64,000 bases of DNA from Cupriavidus oxalaticus (lineage in GTDB: Bacteria > Pseudomonadota > Gammaproteobacteria > Burkholderiales > Burkholderiaceae), in the NCBI RefSeq assembly GCF_004768545.1, contig NZ_CP038634.1:1240001-1304000 (forward strand), written 5' to 3'. The translations under genes and the position numbers were made by a program. Within the stretch, counting starts at the first letter, position 1. Each line of letters begins with the position of its first letter. This document shows positions 17,859 to 26,103 of this stretch, in pieces. The notes beneath the pieces were generated by a model. That model was not told the DNA's origin, did no database searches, and worked only from the letters and a program-made list of their open reading frames with translations.

Positions 17859-17892
17859 GCTCCCCTCTCCCACTTCGCGGGGGAGGGGAGCG
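17859..17892. repeat. Intergenic GC-rich stem-loop, copy 2
   Basis: GCTCCCCTCTCCC...GGGGGAGGGGAGC is an inverted repeat between the convergent repeat-protein and anti-sigma genes. The bases after it (GCGTTTGCGAGAGACGTTGGCTTGCG) resemble those after copy 3 at 41771-41800, so the shared element is longer than the hairpin. Confidence 0.65.
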
Positions 17893-17951
17893 TTTGCGAG
17901 AGACGTTGGCTTGCGTTCAGCACCTCGCGCACCTGATTGCGAGCAGTGGCC

Positions 17952-18155
17952 TCAATCCTCCCGCCCCATCCGCCGCATCGCCTCCCGCATGGTCCGCATC
18001 TGCGCGCTGAACACGGTGCAGGCTTCGCAGATCGCCAGGTGGCTGCGCATGCGCAGCCGTTCCACCCATGACAAGGGCTGGTCCAGGCCCTTCATGGTCA
18101 GGTGGTGAACCTCTTCGCAGTCCGGCAGCAGGCGGCGGGCGGGGCGGTCGGGCAT
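17952..18155 (-). CDS. Small zinc-finger (HC2-type) anti-sigma factor
   Basis: A 67-residue protein with an early cysteine (LPDCEEVHHL) and the HLAICEAC motif (HxxxCxxC), the zinc-binding pattern of ZAS/zf-HC2 anti-sigma factors. It is too short to hold a membrane segment, so it would act in the cytoplasm. It follows the ECF sigma gene by 47 bases on the same strand, the normal arrangement for a sigma/anti-sigma pair. The trigger is unknown. Confidence 0.75.
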   Translation of the reverse strand: MPDRPARRLLPDCEEVHHLTMKGLDQPLSWVERLRMRSHLAICEACTVFSAQMRTMREAMRRMGRED

Positions 18156-18202
18156 GGTGGTTGCCGAGGGTTATGTGGACGAGATCGTTCGCAGGAGGCC
18201 GA

Positions 18203-18826
18203 TCACCCCTTGCCGGTTGCGTCGCGGCGCCCGAACCAGTGCAGTTCCAGGCACGCGCGCAGCCGCATGCGGGCCCGGTACAGCATGGCCCATGCATTGG
18301 TCGCGCTGATCTGCAAGACCTGACAGATTTCTTCGGTATCCAGCTCCAGCCATTCCCGCATCATGAACAGCCGGCCCAGCCGCGGCGGCAGCCGGTCGAC
18401 GCACAACTGCAGGATCTCGAAGAACTCGCGGCGCTCGAAGGCGCGCTCGGGGTCGCCCCAGTCGGAAGGCGGGTCCTGGTAGTGGCCGTTGCGCGTGAAC
18501 AGCGCATCCAGCGCCTCCTGTTCGGACGGCACCTCGCCGTCCTCCGGCGCCACCAGCGCCAGCCGCACCTCGCGCCGGCCGCTGCGCAGGCTGTCGATCA
18601 GCTTGTGCTTGAGGATGCCGACCAGGTAGGTGCGCAGCGAGGACTGGCCGCCAAAGCGCTCCGGGTGCTCCAGCGCGGCCAGCAGCGTTTCCGACACGGC
18701 GTCTTCCGCCAGCCCCTCATCGCGCAGCTGCAGGCGCGCAAAGCGCAGCAGGTAGGGCCGTACAGCCTGCAGTTCGGCAGGATCGAGGCTCATGGGGCGC
18801 GTCAGCGGCGTTGGCAGATGCGCCAT
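18203..18826 (-). CDS. ECF-type RNA polymerase sigma factor
   Basis: A 207-residue extracytoplasmic-function sigma factor. Region 2 reads LRFARLQLRDEGLAEDAVSE through SLRTYLVGILKHKLIDSLR, and region 4 reads LPPRLGRLFMMREWLELDTEEI with a helix-turn-helix at ICQVLQISATNAWAMLYRARM. Between them is an unusually long linker of about 50 residues. The start is uncertain (18826 or an ATG at 18793), neither with a clear ribosome-binding site. A zinc-finger anti-sigma gene follows. Target promoters were not identified. Confidence 0.85.
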   Translation of the reverse strand: MAHLPTPLTRPMSLDPAELQAVRPYLLRFARLQLRDEGLAEDAVSETLLAALEHPERFGGQSSLRTYLVGILKHKLIDSLRSGRREVRLALVAPEDGEVPSEQEALDALFTRNGHYQDPPSDWGDPERAFERREFFEILQLCVDRLPPRLGRLFMMREWLELDTEEICQVLQISATNAWAMLYRARMRLRACLELHWFGRRDATGKG

Positions 18827-18859
18827 GATACCGCTGGCCCGCGCTTCACGGCATGCGCT

Positions 18860-19870
18860 TCAGTTCAGTCCCCGGAATTGCCCGCAAAGCCTGAACACGT
18901 CCTCGTTCAGCGGCACCTCCCGCGCGCGGGCATAGCGGGTGGCCAGCTTGAGCAGCTCCTTGATATCGCGCCCGCTGGCCTTCGGATAGGCCCGCAGCAG
19001 CGCCTCGACCAGCCCGTCGCCCAGCTCGGCGCCGAACTGCGCCGCCTGCAGCCGCCACAGGCGCCGCGCATCGACCTTGCCCGGCGTTTCGTAGTGGATG
19101 GTGGCGATGCAGCGCGACAGGATGGCATCGTCGACCTCGCCGATGCGGTTGGTGGTCATGAACAGCAGGCCGTTGAAGTACTCCAGCGTGCGCAGGAACT
19201 CGGCGACGATGGCGTTGTGCTCGAGGTCTTTGTCCCGGCAGCGGATACAGACGTCGGCCTCGTCCAGCAGCAGGATCGCGTTCCAGCGCATGGCGCGCTG
19301 CAGGATGCCGCCCAGGCTGGCGCCGGCCGACGCCGCCGTGGTGCCGAGCTGTCCCGAATGGACCCGGTACAGCGGCTTGCCTACGACTTCGGCATAGATC
19401 TCGGCGGTCAGCGTCTTGCCCAGTCCAGGCGCGCCCTGGCACAGGATGGTGGTGCCGCCCGACTTGCCGGCCACGAAGTCCGGCACCAGCACGTCCATGT
19501 GCGAGGTCAGGATATCGATCAGGTCGCGGTGGTGGTCGGGCAGCACCAGCTTGTCGCGCAACTCTGGCTGGTAGCGGTATTCGGTCAGGTGCTGCACATG
19601 CACCCACAGGTTGCGGTGCCATTCCAGGTGGAAGAGATGCACGTAGCCGTGCAGCGGCACCGACTCGAAGCCCGCCTCCACCCCGGCCTCGCGCCAGAAC
19701 GACGCATCGCAGCTCATCTCGAAACGGCGCGCGAGCCGTTCCTCGTCATTGACGCAGCGCGCCGCCACGCCATCGGGCACGCGCGTCGGCTCGGCCGCGC
19801 CCTTGGCGTCGAGCGACCACGCCGGCCCGCTGGCGACAAACTGCGCGCCGAAGCGCTGTTGGTAGCGCAC
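18860..19870 (-). CDS. AAA+ ATPase, possibly lacking its N-terminus
   Basis: About 336 residues from a GTG at 19870. It contains Walker A GAPGLGKT, Walker B ILLLDEAD, sensor-1 MTTNRIG and an arginine-finger-like ILSRCIATIHY, so a functional AAA+ core is present. The preceding 140 residues have no assigned domain. The frame stays open to a stop at 19940-19942, and the residues just before the GTG (GLEHHARRFV) look like the inside of a protein rather than a leader. The stop of the methyltransferase gene lies exactly at that point, suggesting the original 5' end was lost. No clear start signal is visible. Confidence 0.7.
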   Translation of the reverse strand: MRYQQRFGAQFVASGPAWSLDAKGAAEPTRVPDGVAARCVNDEERLARRFEMSCDASFWREAGVEAGFESVPLHGYVHLFHLEWHRNLWVHVQHLTEYRYQPELRDKLVLPDHHRDLIDILTSHMDVLVPDFVAGKSGGTTILCQGAPGLGKTLTAEIYAEVVGKPLYRVHSGQLGTTAASAGASLGGILQRAMRWNAILLLDEADVCIRCRDKDLEHNAIVAEFLRTLEYFNGLLFMTTNRIGEVDDAILSRCIATIHYETPGKVDARRLWRLQAAQFGAELGDGLVEALLRAYPKASGRDIKELLKLATRYARAREVPLNEDVFRLCGQFRGLN

Positions 19871-19939
19871 GAAGCGCCGCGCGTGGTGTTCGAGGCCGTC
19901 TCCCGTGCAATTGCCGAGACGGCTCCCGATCGACAGGAC

Positions 19940-20728
19940 TCAGCGTCCCGGCAATCTGTACGCGATGGTGCGGATGACACCACCGCTGTCGGGAACTTCG
20001 CAGAGAATCCGCGCGGACAGCACCTTCAGATTGAACGGCGGCGCGGTCAGCACGAGCCCGCTCGGTTGCGCCCCGAACAGGCGCAGGTGCGAGCCGATCG
20101 TCTTGTCGAGATTGGGCGTGAAGTTTGCGCTTTGTGGCAGGTACTCGGTCAGGATCAGGACCTTGTACGGCCCCAGCTTCGACAGCACGGTGGCGATGCG
20201 CGCATTGTCCAGATGGTCCAGCACCTGGCGCAGGAACACGATGTCGCCAGGAGGCAGCAGGTCGGTCGTGATGTCGACGCAGCGGAAGTCGACGTCAAGA
20301 TCGGCGAACCTCGTGCGGTTCGACTGGATCGCCGCGTCCACCACGTCGCAGCCGATATAGCGTCCGCACACGGCGCGCAGGCGTTTGCCGACATTGAAGT
20401 CGCCGCAGCCCATGTCGACGACGGACGGCCGCTCCGGCATTGCCGTCAGGTACGCAGTCACCGCCTCGACATAGGGTTCGACGATCTTCGGGTCGTGGGA
20501 ACTGCTGCCGCTATAGAACCCCGACTGGTCCTCGGCCACGCCCCAGGCGCCGGTTTCGTACACATGGGTGAAGATTTCGCCCAGCGACTTGCCTTCGTAC
20601 AATGAGCTTTCCCTGCGTATCACACCGTCGCGGCGGAATTTCAGCAGCCACGCCGGCATGAATGGCTTCAAGCGTTGCTTGAATCGTTGCGCCAGCACGG
20701 AACCTGTGGGAGTGGCTGCCGTAGTCAT
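19940..20728 (-). CDS. Class I SAM-dependent methyltransferase
   Basis: A 262-residue methyltransferase with motif I VVDMGCGDFNVGKRL, an acidic strand-2 end (YIGCDVVD), and DIVFLRQVLDHLDNARI around motif IV. N-terminal FKQRLKPFMPAWLLKFRRDG is basic. The ATG at 20728 follows GGAGAC. Its base usage looks less GC-biased than that of the flanking genes, and it is followed by AAA+ coding sequence with no gap and preceded by 600 bases of scarred DNA, both signs of recent arrival. The substrate is unknown; similar proteins occur near cell-surface polysaccharide genes. Confidence 0.75.
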   Translation of the reverse strand: MTTAATPTGSVLAQRFKQRLKPFMPAWLLKFRRDGVIRRESSLYEGKSLGEIFTHVYETGAWGVAEDQSGFYSGSSSHDPKIVEPYVEAVTAYLTAMPERPSVVDMGCGDFNVGKRLRAVCGRYIGCDVVDAAIQSNRTRFADLDVDFRCVDITTDLLPPGDIVFLRQVLDHLDNARIATVLSKLGPYKVLILTEYLPQSANFTPNLDKTIGSHLRLFGAQPSGLVLTAPPFNLKVLSARILCEVPDSGGVIRTIAYRLPGR

Positions 20729-21324
20729 ATTGTCTCCTGTCTAGGGCCTGCTTCGGATGTTTCAGACTAGTAACAAGCATGAGCCGCTTCATCCCAAAGA
20801 TTGATGACGTTTGTGCGGAAAGCCTCAGAACACGCGGCTAATCTCGGAGCAGAGTAAGCGCTGCGCCAGCACCGCCTTGACGTGAGCCCAAGTTCGGCCA
20901 TTCTCGGCCGCTGATGGTGCGCTCCCACCTGGCGTAGAGTGGCTTGACCTCGAAGGAGCGACCATCGCGCCGCACTTAGGCTGCCATCGCTCTAACGGCG
21001 ACTACTCACCTTGAAAAGGATTAAGCCTGCCCGCTCCTAGAAACCCTCACGATTGTCCAATCTTCGCCACCAGAGACAACTTGCCATTCAAGACACATCT
21101 GCTTTCCGCTGCAGGAAGGCACTATGAGCAAAGTCCTTGAATCCATCGTCGACGCAATCGGCAACACTCCGCTGGTCCGCCTGGATCGCCTAACCCTGTC
21201 CACAGATTTGTGGGAGTGATCGACCGGCGCAGGACTACGTGCGCGCGATGAAGCTATCTCGCACGTAATGGCCCCCGAGTTCGGCCATATACTCCGCCTT
21301 GCACCCTTCACCCGGAGCCGAACC
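20729..21324. other. Scarred intergenic region without an intact gene
   Basis: About 600 bases lying between the methyltransferase gene and the ArsR-type gene. I find no intact gene. It holds a 31-codon cysteine synthase stub (21124-21219), stretches with in-frame stops in all frames, and a TATACT hexamer at 21288-21293 that could be the -10 of the ArsR-type gene starting at 21325. No inverted terminal repeats of a known IS are recognised. Confidence 0.6.
21124..21219 (+). pseudogene. Cysteine synthase N-terminal stub
   Basis: ATG followed by 30 codons and TGA. The first 23 residues, MSKVLESIVDAIGNTPLVRL plus DRL, are the standard N-terminus of a PLP-dependent cysteine synthase; after that the sequence (TLSTDLWE) departs from the family and stops. 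A GGAAGG motif lies just upstream of the ATG. The rest of the gene is absent. It is not a copy of the intact gene at 936-1853, which differs at many positions, so it is the remnant of a second, lost cysteine synthase. Confidence 0.75.
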
Positions 21325-22014
21325 ATGGATTACACCCCCGGTATCAGCCAGCTGGCCGGCCTGCTCGCCGACCCCGGCCGCGCCGCCATGCTATGGGCGC
21401 TGATGGATGGCAGCGCGCGGCCCGCGGGCGAGCTGGCGCTGATCGCCGGCCTGTCGGCGTCGTCCACCAGCGGGCACCTGGCGCGGTTGACCGAGGGCGG
21501 GATGCTGGCGGTGGAGACGCGCGGGCGCAACCGGTATTACCGGCTGGCGGCGCCGGAGATTGGCGTGGCGATCGAGGCGCTGGCGTCGGCGTCGCTGGCC
21601 AGCCGGCCGCCGCGGCTGCGCGACGTGCCCGTGTCGCGCACCGCGCCGCCGGCGCTGCGGCAGGCGCGTACCTGCTACGACCACCTGGCCGGCGAACTGG
21701 CGGTGGGGTTGTTCGAGCGGATGACGCATAGCGGCTGGCTGGTGCTGGACGCGCAGCGCGTGGAGCTGAGCGGCGACGGCGCGCAGGCGCTGGCGGGACT
21801 GGGCATCGACATTGCTGCAGCGCGGCGCAAGCGGCGCCAGTTCGCCTGCACCTGCCCGGACTGGAGCGAGCGCAAACCCCACCTCGGCGGTGCGCTGGGC
21901 GCGGCGCTGCTGGGCAGCCTGCTGGAGCGCGGCTGGGTCGAGACTACGCGCACTTCGCGCGCGTTGCGCGTGACACCGGCGGGCCAACGCGAGATCATGC
22001 GCATCGCGGCATAG
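21325..22014 (+). CDS. ArsR-family winged-helix transcriptional regulator
   Basis: A 229-residue regulator. The N-terminal 90 residues form an ArsR-type winged helix: LLADPGRAAMLWALMDGSARPAGELALIAGLS, recognition helix around SSTSGHLARL, and wing GMLAVETRGRNRYYRL. The C-terminal half (from YDHLAGELAVGLFERM) is an extra domain with CTCPDWSERKPHLGGALGAALL, seen in larger ArsR members. Cysteines in CTCPDW might bind metal or sense thiols, but this is speculation. The ATG at 21325 gives the natural start. Confidence 0.85.
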   Translation: MDYTPGISQLAGLLADPGRAAMLWALMDGSARPAGELALIAGLSASSTSGHLARLTEGGMLAVETRGRNRYYRLAAPEIGVAIEALASASLASRPPRLRDVPVSRTAPPALRQARTCYDHLAGELAVGLFERMTHSGWLVLDAQRVELSGDGAQALAGLGIDIAAARRKRRQFACTCPDWSERKPHLGGALGAALLGSLLERGWVETTRTSRALRVTPAGQREIMRIAA

Positions 22015-22069
22015 GTCGCGGCACTAATCGCGGCATGACCAAGCCGCACGGCACCACAGGAGATCCCGC

Positions 22070-22576
22070 ATGGCCACACCACTGGACGACGACACGCAGG
22101 ACGCGATCGCGCGTTTCTTCGCCCTGATCAACCTCGACGACAGCGCGCAGACGGCGGCGCAGCTGTCGATGTTCGAAGACGCGCTGCTTGACGCCGAGGA
22201 CGACGACACCGACGGCGGCGAGCTGCTGTGGGTGGTGCGCGAAGTCATCGACTGGCAATCCGGCTTCTTTGTCGACTGGAAGGACTGCCAGTCCTTTATC
22301 GGCTGCCTGAACCAGCTGTGCGAGCGCATCGACCTGGAAATCGACTGGGGCACGGACGAGCCCGAGGAAGAGTCGTTCCTGGAAAGCACCAGCGTGCCCG
22401 AGCTGATGGAGCTGGCGCACAACCAGTTGCGCGTGGCCGGCTATACGCTGTGGAACTGGGATACCGGCGGCGACGCCTACGCCGGCTGGATCACGCGTAG
22501 CGAGGATGATGAAGAGATGCTGGACCTGGCCGAGCAGTTGCGCTTCGAGGTCCGGCCCGCGAACCAGCCCTACTGA
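22070..22576 (+). CDS. Acidic protein of unknown function (DUF6630-like)
   Basis: A 168-residue, strongly acidic soluble protein with a run DAEDDDTDGGELLW and a C-terminal GDAYAGWITRSEDDEEM. The pattern recalls DUF6630 proteins, but I am not certain. No signal peptide or membrane segment. The ATG at 22070 has GGAG about 10 bases upstream. It follows the ArsR-type gene by 55 bases on the same strand, so they may be co-transcribed. Confidence 0.6.
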   Translation: MATPLDDDTQDAIARFFALINLDDSAQTAAQLSMFEDALLDAEDDDTDGGELLWVVREVIDWQSGFFVDWKDCQSFIGCLNQLCERIDLEIDWGTDEPEEESFLESTSVPELMELAHNQLRVAGYTLWNWDTGGDAYAGWITRSEDDEEMLDLAEQLRFEVRPANQPY

Positions 22577-22731
22577 GCCATCCACGGCGAACGCTGCGGC
22601 TGGCCCAACCGCGCCACGGCGGCGCTGGCGGAGGCTTTGGGCACTTGCGCGAGTTCGGCGCCTTGTGTGAAGCCGCCGCCTTCCACCACGCGGCAGAAGA
22701 TTTCCCAGTCTTTCCAGTCGATGGTCTTCAT
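22570..22731 (-). pseudogene. LysR-family regulator, N-terminal stub
   Basis: From the ATG at 22731 the frame reads MKTIDWKDWEIFCRVVEGGG, then FTQGAELAQVPKASASAAVARL, which is the start of a LysR helix-turn-helix, but it ends after about 53 codons and has no effector domain. The remaining sequence (GQPQRSPWMAQ) is not LysR-like. The stub overlaps the last bases of the acidic-protein gene, so the rest was probably removed by a deletion. Confidence 0.65.
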
Positions 22732-22873
22732 GCGGGGGGAAGCTGGGATAGGGTTGGGGGCGGCTGCGGTGGGAGAGCGGCATTGTCCCACAGTGTGGAC
22801 AATGGCACCGGTCGATGCAAGCAGCGCTCGGCAGCGGTCCCGCGCAACCCTGAGGCGATCGCTTACTTAACTC

Positions 22874-23959
22874 TTACTCGAACAGGATCACCGATCGCGC
22901 CAGTTCGCCCCGGCGCAGTTCGTCAAAGGCATCGTTGATGCGCTCCAGCGGCAGGCGCTGCGCGATCAGCTGGTCCAGGTGCAGCCGGCCGGCCATGTAG
23001 AAATCGACCATGCGCGGCATGTCGACCGGGAAGCGGTTCGAGCCCATCAGCGAGCCCTGGATGCGCTTCTCACCGAGGAAGTCGCTGCCCTTCAGTTCGA
23101 TCTTGACGCCCGGCGCGATCATGCCGATCACGGTGGCGGTGCCGCCGCGGCGCAGCATGGCAAAGGCCTGCTCGGTGGTCTGCTTCAGGCCGATGGCCTC
23201 GAAGGCGTGATGCACGCCGCCGCCGGTCAGCCCGCGCACGGCGTCGAGCACGTCGGCATTGCCGGCATCGATCACGTCGGTGGCGCCGAACTTGCGCGCC
23301 AGTTCCAGCTTGGCCGGCACCCGGTCGATCGCGATGATGCGGCCGGCGCCGGCAATCGCGGCACTGTTGACCGTGGCCAGGCCGATGCCGCCGCAGCCGA
23401 TCACGGCCACGCTCTCGCCCGGCTGCACCCTGGCGGTATGGATGACCGCGCCCATGCCCGTGGTGACGGCGCAGCCGATCAGCGCGGCGCGGTCCAGCGG
23501 CATGTCGCGGCGGATCGCCACCAGCGCGTGCTCGTGGATCAGCATCTGCTCGGCAAAGGCCGACAGGTTCAGGAACTGGTTCATGGGTCCGCCCTGCCGC
23601 GCCATAAGCCGCGGCTCCTCGCCCTCGCGGCGGCGGGTGTCGGGCTCGATGCACAGCGACAGGTGCCCCGTCAGGCAATGCTCGCAATGGCCGCAGTACG
23701 CCGACAGGCAGGTGATGACGTGGTCGCCGGGCCTGACCGTGCGCACCTCGGCGCCAACCTGCTCGACCACGCCGGCGGCCTCGTGCCCCAGGATGGCCGG
23801 CATCGGGTAGGGATAGGCGCCGTCCAGGAAATGCAGGTCAGAGTGGCACACGCCCACGGCAGCGGTGCGCACCAGCACTTCGCGCGGGCCGGGCTTGCCG
23901 ATGGCAACATCTTCGATCACGAGCGGGGTCTTGGGTTGATGCAGGACGGCGGCTTTCAT
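22874..23959 (-). CDS. Zinc-dependent alcohol dehydrogenase (class III-like MDR)
   Basis: A 361-residue medium-chain dehydrogenase. The catalytic zinc site is GVCHSDLHF with GHEAAGVVE, and the structural zinc site is the four-cysteine block CGHCEHCLTGHLSLC. The nucleotide-binding loop is GCGGIGLATV, followed by an acidic end of strand 2 in IAIDRVPAKLE, which favours NAD(H). The ATG at 23959 has AAAGGAG five bases upstream. The substrate may be an alcohol or a thiol-aldehyde adduct; nothing nearby settles it. Confidence 0.88.
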   Translation of the reverse strand: MKAAVLHQPKTPLVIEDVAIGKPGPREVLVRTAAVGVCHSDLHFLDGAYPYPMPAILGHEAAGVVEQVGAEVRTVRPGDHVITCLSAYCGHCEHCLTGHLSLCIEPDTRRREGEEPRLMARQGGPMNQFLNLSAFAEQMLIHEHALVAIRRDMPLDRAALIGCAVTTGMGAVIHTARVQPGESVAVIGCGGIGLATVNSAAIAGAGRIIAIDRVPAKLELARKFGATDVIDAGNADVLDAVRGLTGGGVHHAFEAIGLKQTTEQAFAMLRRGGTATVIGMIAPGVKIELKGSDFLGEKRIQGSLMGSNRFPVDMPRMVDFYMAGRLHLDQLIAQRLPLERINDAFDELRRGELARSVILFE

Positions 23960-24067
23960 AACGCTCCTTTGCGGCGGGCGTGCCGGGACGGCACGGTGCA
24001 ATGAAGCGAAAAACCATAACCGCAAACGATGGTTCAGGAAAGGCGCGTCGGCGCCGTGCAGCGATGT

Positions 24068-25732
24068 TTACAACTCTTTCTTGATCGGGAGCACACGCAG
24101 TACACCGATGCCCAGATGCTGCAGTGCGCCCATGCCGGGCTCGCTGTCGTAGGTGGTGAGCTGACTGTTCTCGCGCGTGGTCCACGTCAGCCGCGCGTTG
24201 TTGCCGTCGGCATCGGTGCGCACGCCGACGCGGTAGGCCATGTCGAGCAGGCCGTCCTCGGTGGTCTTGATCATGCGCTCGGCCAGCGCCGGGCTGTCGA
24301 GCACGATGCCCATCTCGGTGTTCAATTTGGCCGAGCGCGGATCCATGTTGAGGGAGCCGATGAACACCAGGCGCCGGTCGACGATGTAGTTCTTGGCGTG
24401 CAGGCTGGCGCGGCTGGACGACAGCCAGGAGCGCGAGCGCGAACCCTTGGCGGCCTTGCCGCGCTGCGCCAGCTCGGCATAGGCGCTGGGCTTGAGTTCG
24501 TACAGCTCGATGCCGGCGGCCACCAGTGCCTCGCGGTGCGGGGCATAGCCCGCGTGCACGGCGCTGACGTCGGTGGCCGAGAAGGAATTGGTCAGGATGC
24601 GCACGCGGATGCCACGCTTTGCGATCGCGATCAGCCAGGCTTCGCCGTCATCGTCGGGGACGAAGTATGGGGAGATCAGCAGGACTTCCTTCTGCGCGCC
24701 GCTGATCATCTTCTCCAGCCGGGCGGTGGCATGGCCGGGATCGTCATGGGTCTGGTGGGTGATCTTGGCGGCCTTGTCGGAGACCACCGTAGCCTTGCCG
24801 GTGTAGGCCGGCATGCGGCCGCTTTCGATGCCCTTGGCCAGGCCCGAGTCGAGCAGTTCCTGCACGTACTGGCTGGCCTTGGCCTGGTCGCCGCGCGCCT
24901 CGAGGCGCTTGCGCAGGTTGCGCATTTCCACTGGCGCCTCCTTGCCCTCGGGGATCAGCGCCACCACCGGGTAGGAAGACTCGTCATTCCAGTATTCGTC
25001 AAAGACCGCGGATACCTGCGGCACGGCCGGGCCGGCGATCAGCACGTCGAGGTCGCTGAAATCCATGTCGGTGCGCGCGGAGAAGTAGGCATCGCCGATA
25101 TTGCGCCCGCCCACCACCGACATCTGGTTGTCCACCGTCATCGACTTGTTATGCATGCGCCGGTCCAGCCGGCTGAAGTCCGCCAGCATTTCCAGCCAGC
25201 GCAGGCTGCGGTTGGCGAACGGGTTGAACAGGCGCACTTCGATATTGGGATGCGAATCGACCGCCGACAGGACCTTGTCTACCTCGCCGCCGGTGCGCAG
25301 GTCGTCGAGCAGCATGCGCACGCGCACGCCGCGGTCGGCAGCGTCGATGATATCGCCCAGCACCGCGGCGCCGGTACCGGTCGGCTCGAGGATGTAGGTC
25401 TGCAGGTCAAGGCTGCGCTGCGCCGCGCGGGCCAGCGCCAGGCGCGCAGCCAGCGCATCGGGGCCTGACGAGAGCGGGTAGAACAGCGACTCGCCCGGGC
25501 GCTGCGCCAGGCGCGGGGCCAGCGCCTTGCCCAGCGGCGTGTCCGCGGCAGTGGCGGTGGCGGCCGGCGCGCTGGACGGCGGGCGCTGGGCCGATGCCGG
25601 CAGGCTTGCGCAACCGGTCAGCCCCATGGCCAGCGCCAGCGTCAGCGTGATCGCCAGCGGCAGCGCTGCCAGCGGTTGCGGCCGCTGGCGGCAGGTATCG
25701 GACGGATAGTGGCAGAAGAAAGTCTGGAACAT
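24068..25732 (-). CDS. Phospholipase D-family lipoprotein (cardiolipin synthase-like)
   Basis: A 554-residue PLD-superfamily protein with both catalytic HKD motifs: HNKSMTVDNQMSVVGGRN in the first half and HAKNYIVDRRLVFIGSLN in the second. The N-terminus has a hydrophobic stretch followed by LTGCASL, a lipobox, so it is probably attached to a membrane facing the periplasm. Similar proteins are often annotated as cardiolipin synthases, but the lipobox and the absence of paired N-terminal helices set it apart from ClsA; ClsC or YmdC-like proteins are nearer. The exact substrate is unknown. Confidence 0.82.
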   Translation of the reverse strand: MFQTFFCHYPSDTCRQRPQPLAALPLAITLTLALAMGLTGCASLPASAQRPPSSAPAATATAADTPLGKALAPRLAQRPGESLFYPLSSGPDALAARLALARAAQRSLDLQTYILEPTGTGAAVLGDIIDAADRGVRVRMLLDDLRTGGEVDKVLSAVDSHPNIEVRLFNPFANRSLRWLEMLADFSRLDRRMHNKSMTVDNQMSVVGGRNIGDAYFSARTDMDFSDLDVLIAGPAVPQVSAVFDEYWNDESSYPVVALIPEGKEAPVEMRNLRKRLEARGDQAKASQYVQELLDSGLAKGIESGRMPAYTGKATVVSDKAAKITHQTHDDPGHATARLEKMISGAQKEVLLISPYFVPDDDGEAWLIAIAKRGIRVRILTNSFSATDVSAVHAGYAPHREALVAAGIELYELKPSAYAELAQRGKAAKGSRSRSWLSSSRASLHAKNYIVDRRLVFIGSLNMDPRSAKLNTEMGIVLDSPALAERMIKTTEDGLLDMAYRVGVRTDADGNNARLTWTTRENSQLTTYDSEPGMGALQHLGIGVLRVLPIKKEL

Positions 25733-26103
25733 CCATGGAGCTCCCTGCGCCGGAAAGGCGCCGGGCCGGGACGCGCGATGCAGTCAACTCCATACAGACC
25801 GCATGTGGCGTGCCAGGCCCCGCTATCACGACAATACACCGCGGCAACAGGTGACGGCAGCGGTGCCATTCCTTTCCAGGCGGGGTCGTTGTCCTACATG
25901 GCTTGTGCGCTGCGGCATGACTTGCGTTGGGTGGCGTCAAGTTTGCGGCTTTTCCTGCACTGCGTTTTCTCTTATGATCCCGCCGCGTAGCCAGTTGTAT
26001 ATACCGGCCGGTAGGCCGCCCCGGCGGAACCTCCGGCCGCGTTGCCTCCGCGGCCGATCCCCGGCATAGTTGCGCGCTTTTGCGCGTCCCGACCCAAGTC
26101 CCG
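25733..26103. other. Divergent promoter region, PLD gene and permease gene
   Basis: A 371-base gap between divergent genes, with no convincing gene. It has a TATGAT hexamer at 25973-25978 that could be a -10 for the permease, and a perfect 12-base palindrome TACCGGCCGGTA at 26002-26013, followed by GC-rich imperfect hairpins in what would be the permease leader. Confidence 0.4.
26002..26013. promoter_or_regulatory. TACCGGCCGGTA palindrome upstream of permease
   Basis: A perfect 12-base palindrome 24 bases downstream of a TATGAT -10 candidate and 90 bases upstream of the permease start. Its place would suit an operator, but no regulator is adjacent. Confidence 0.3.

Noticed and set aside
18068..20605. 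845-codon open frame on the + strand
   Set aside because: It runs antisense across three genes (sigma factor, ATPase, methyltransferase). Low-complexity His/Arg/Gln composition; no domain.
20800..21120. Possible insertion-sequence remnant
   Set aside because: No transposase motif, terminal inverted repeat or target duplication could be recognised; only described as scarred DNA.
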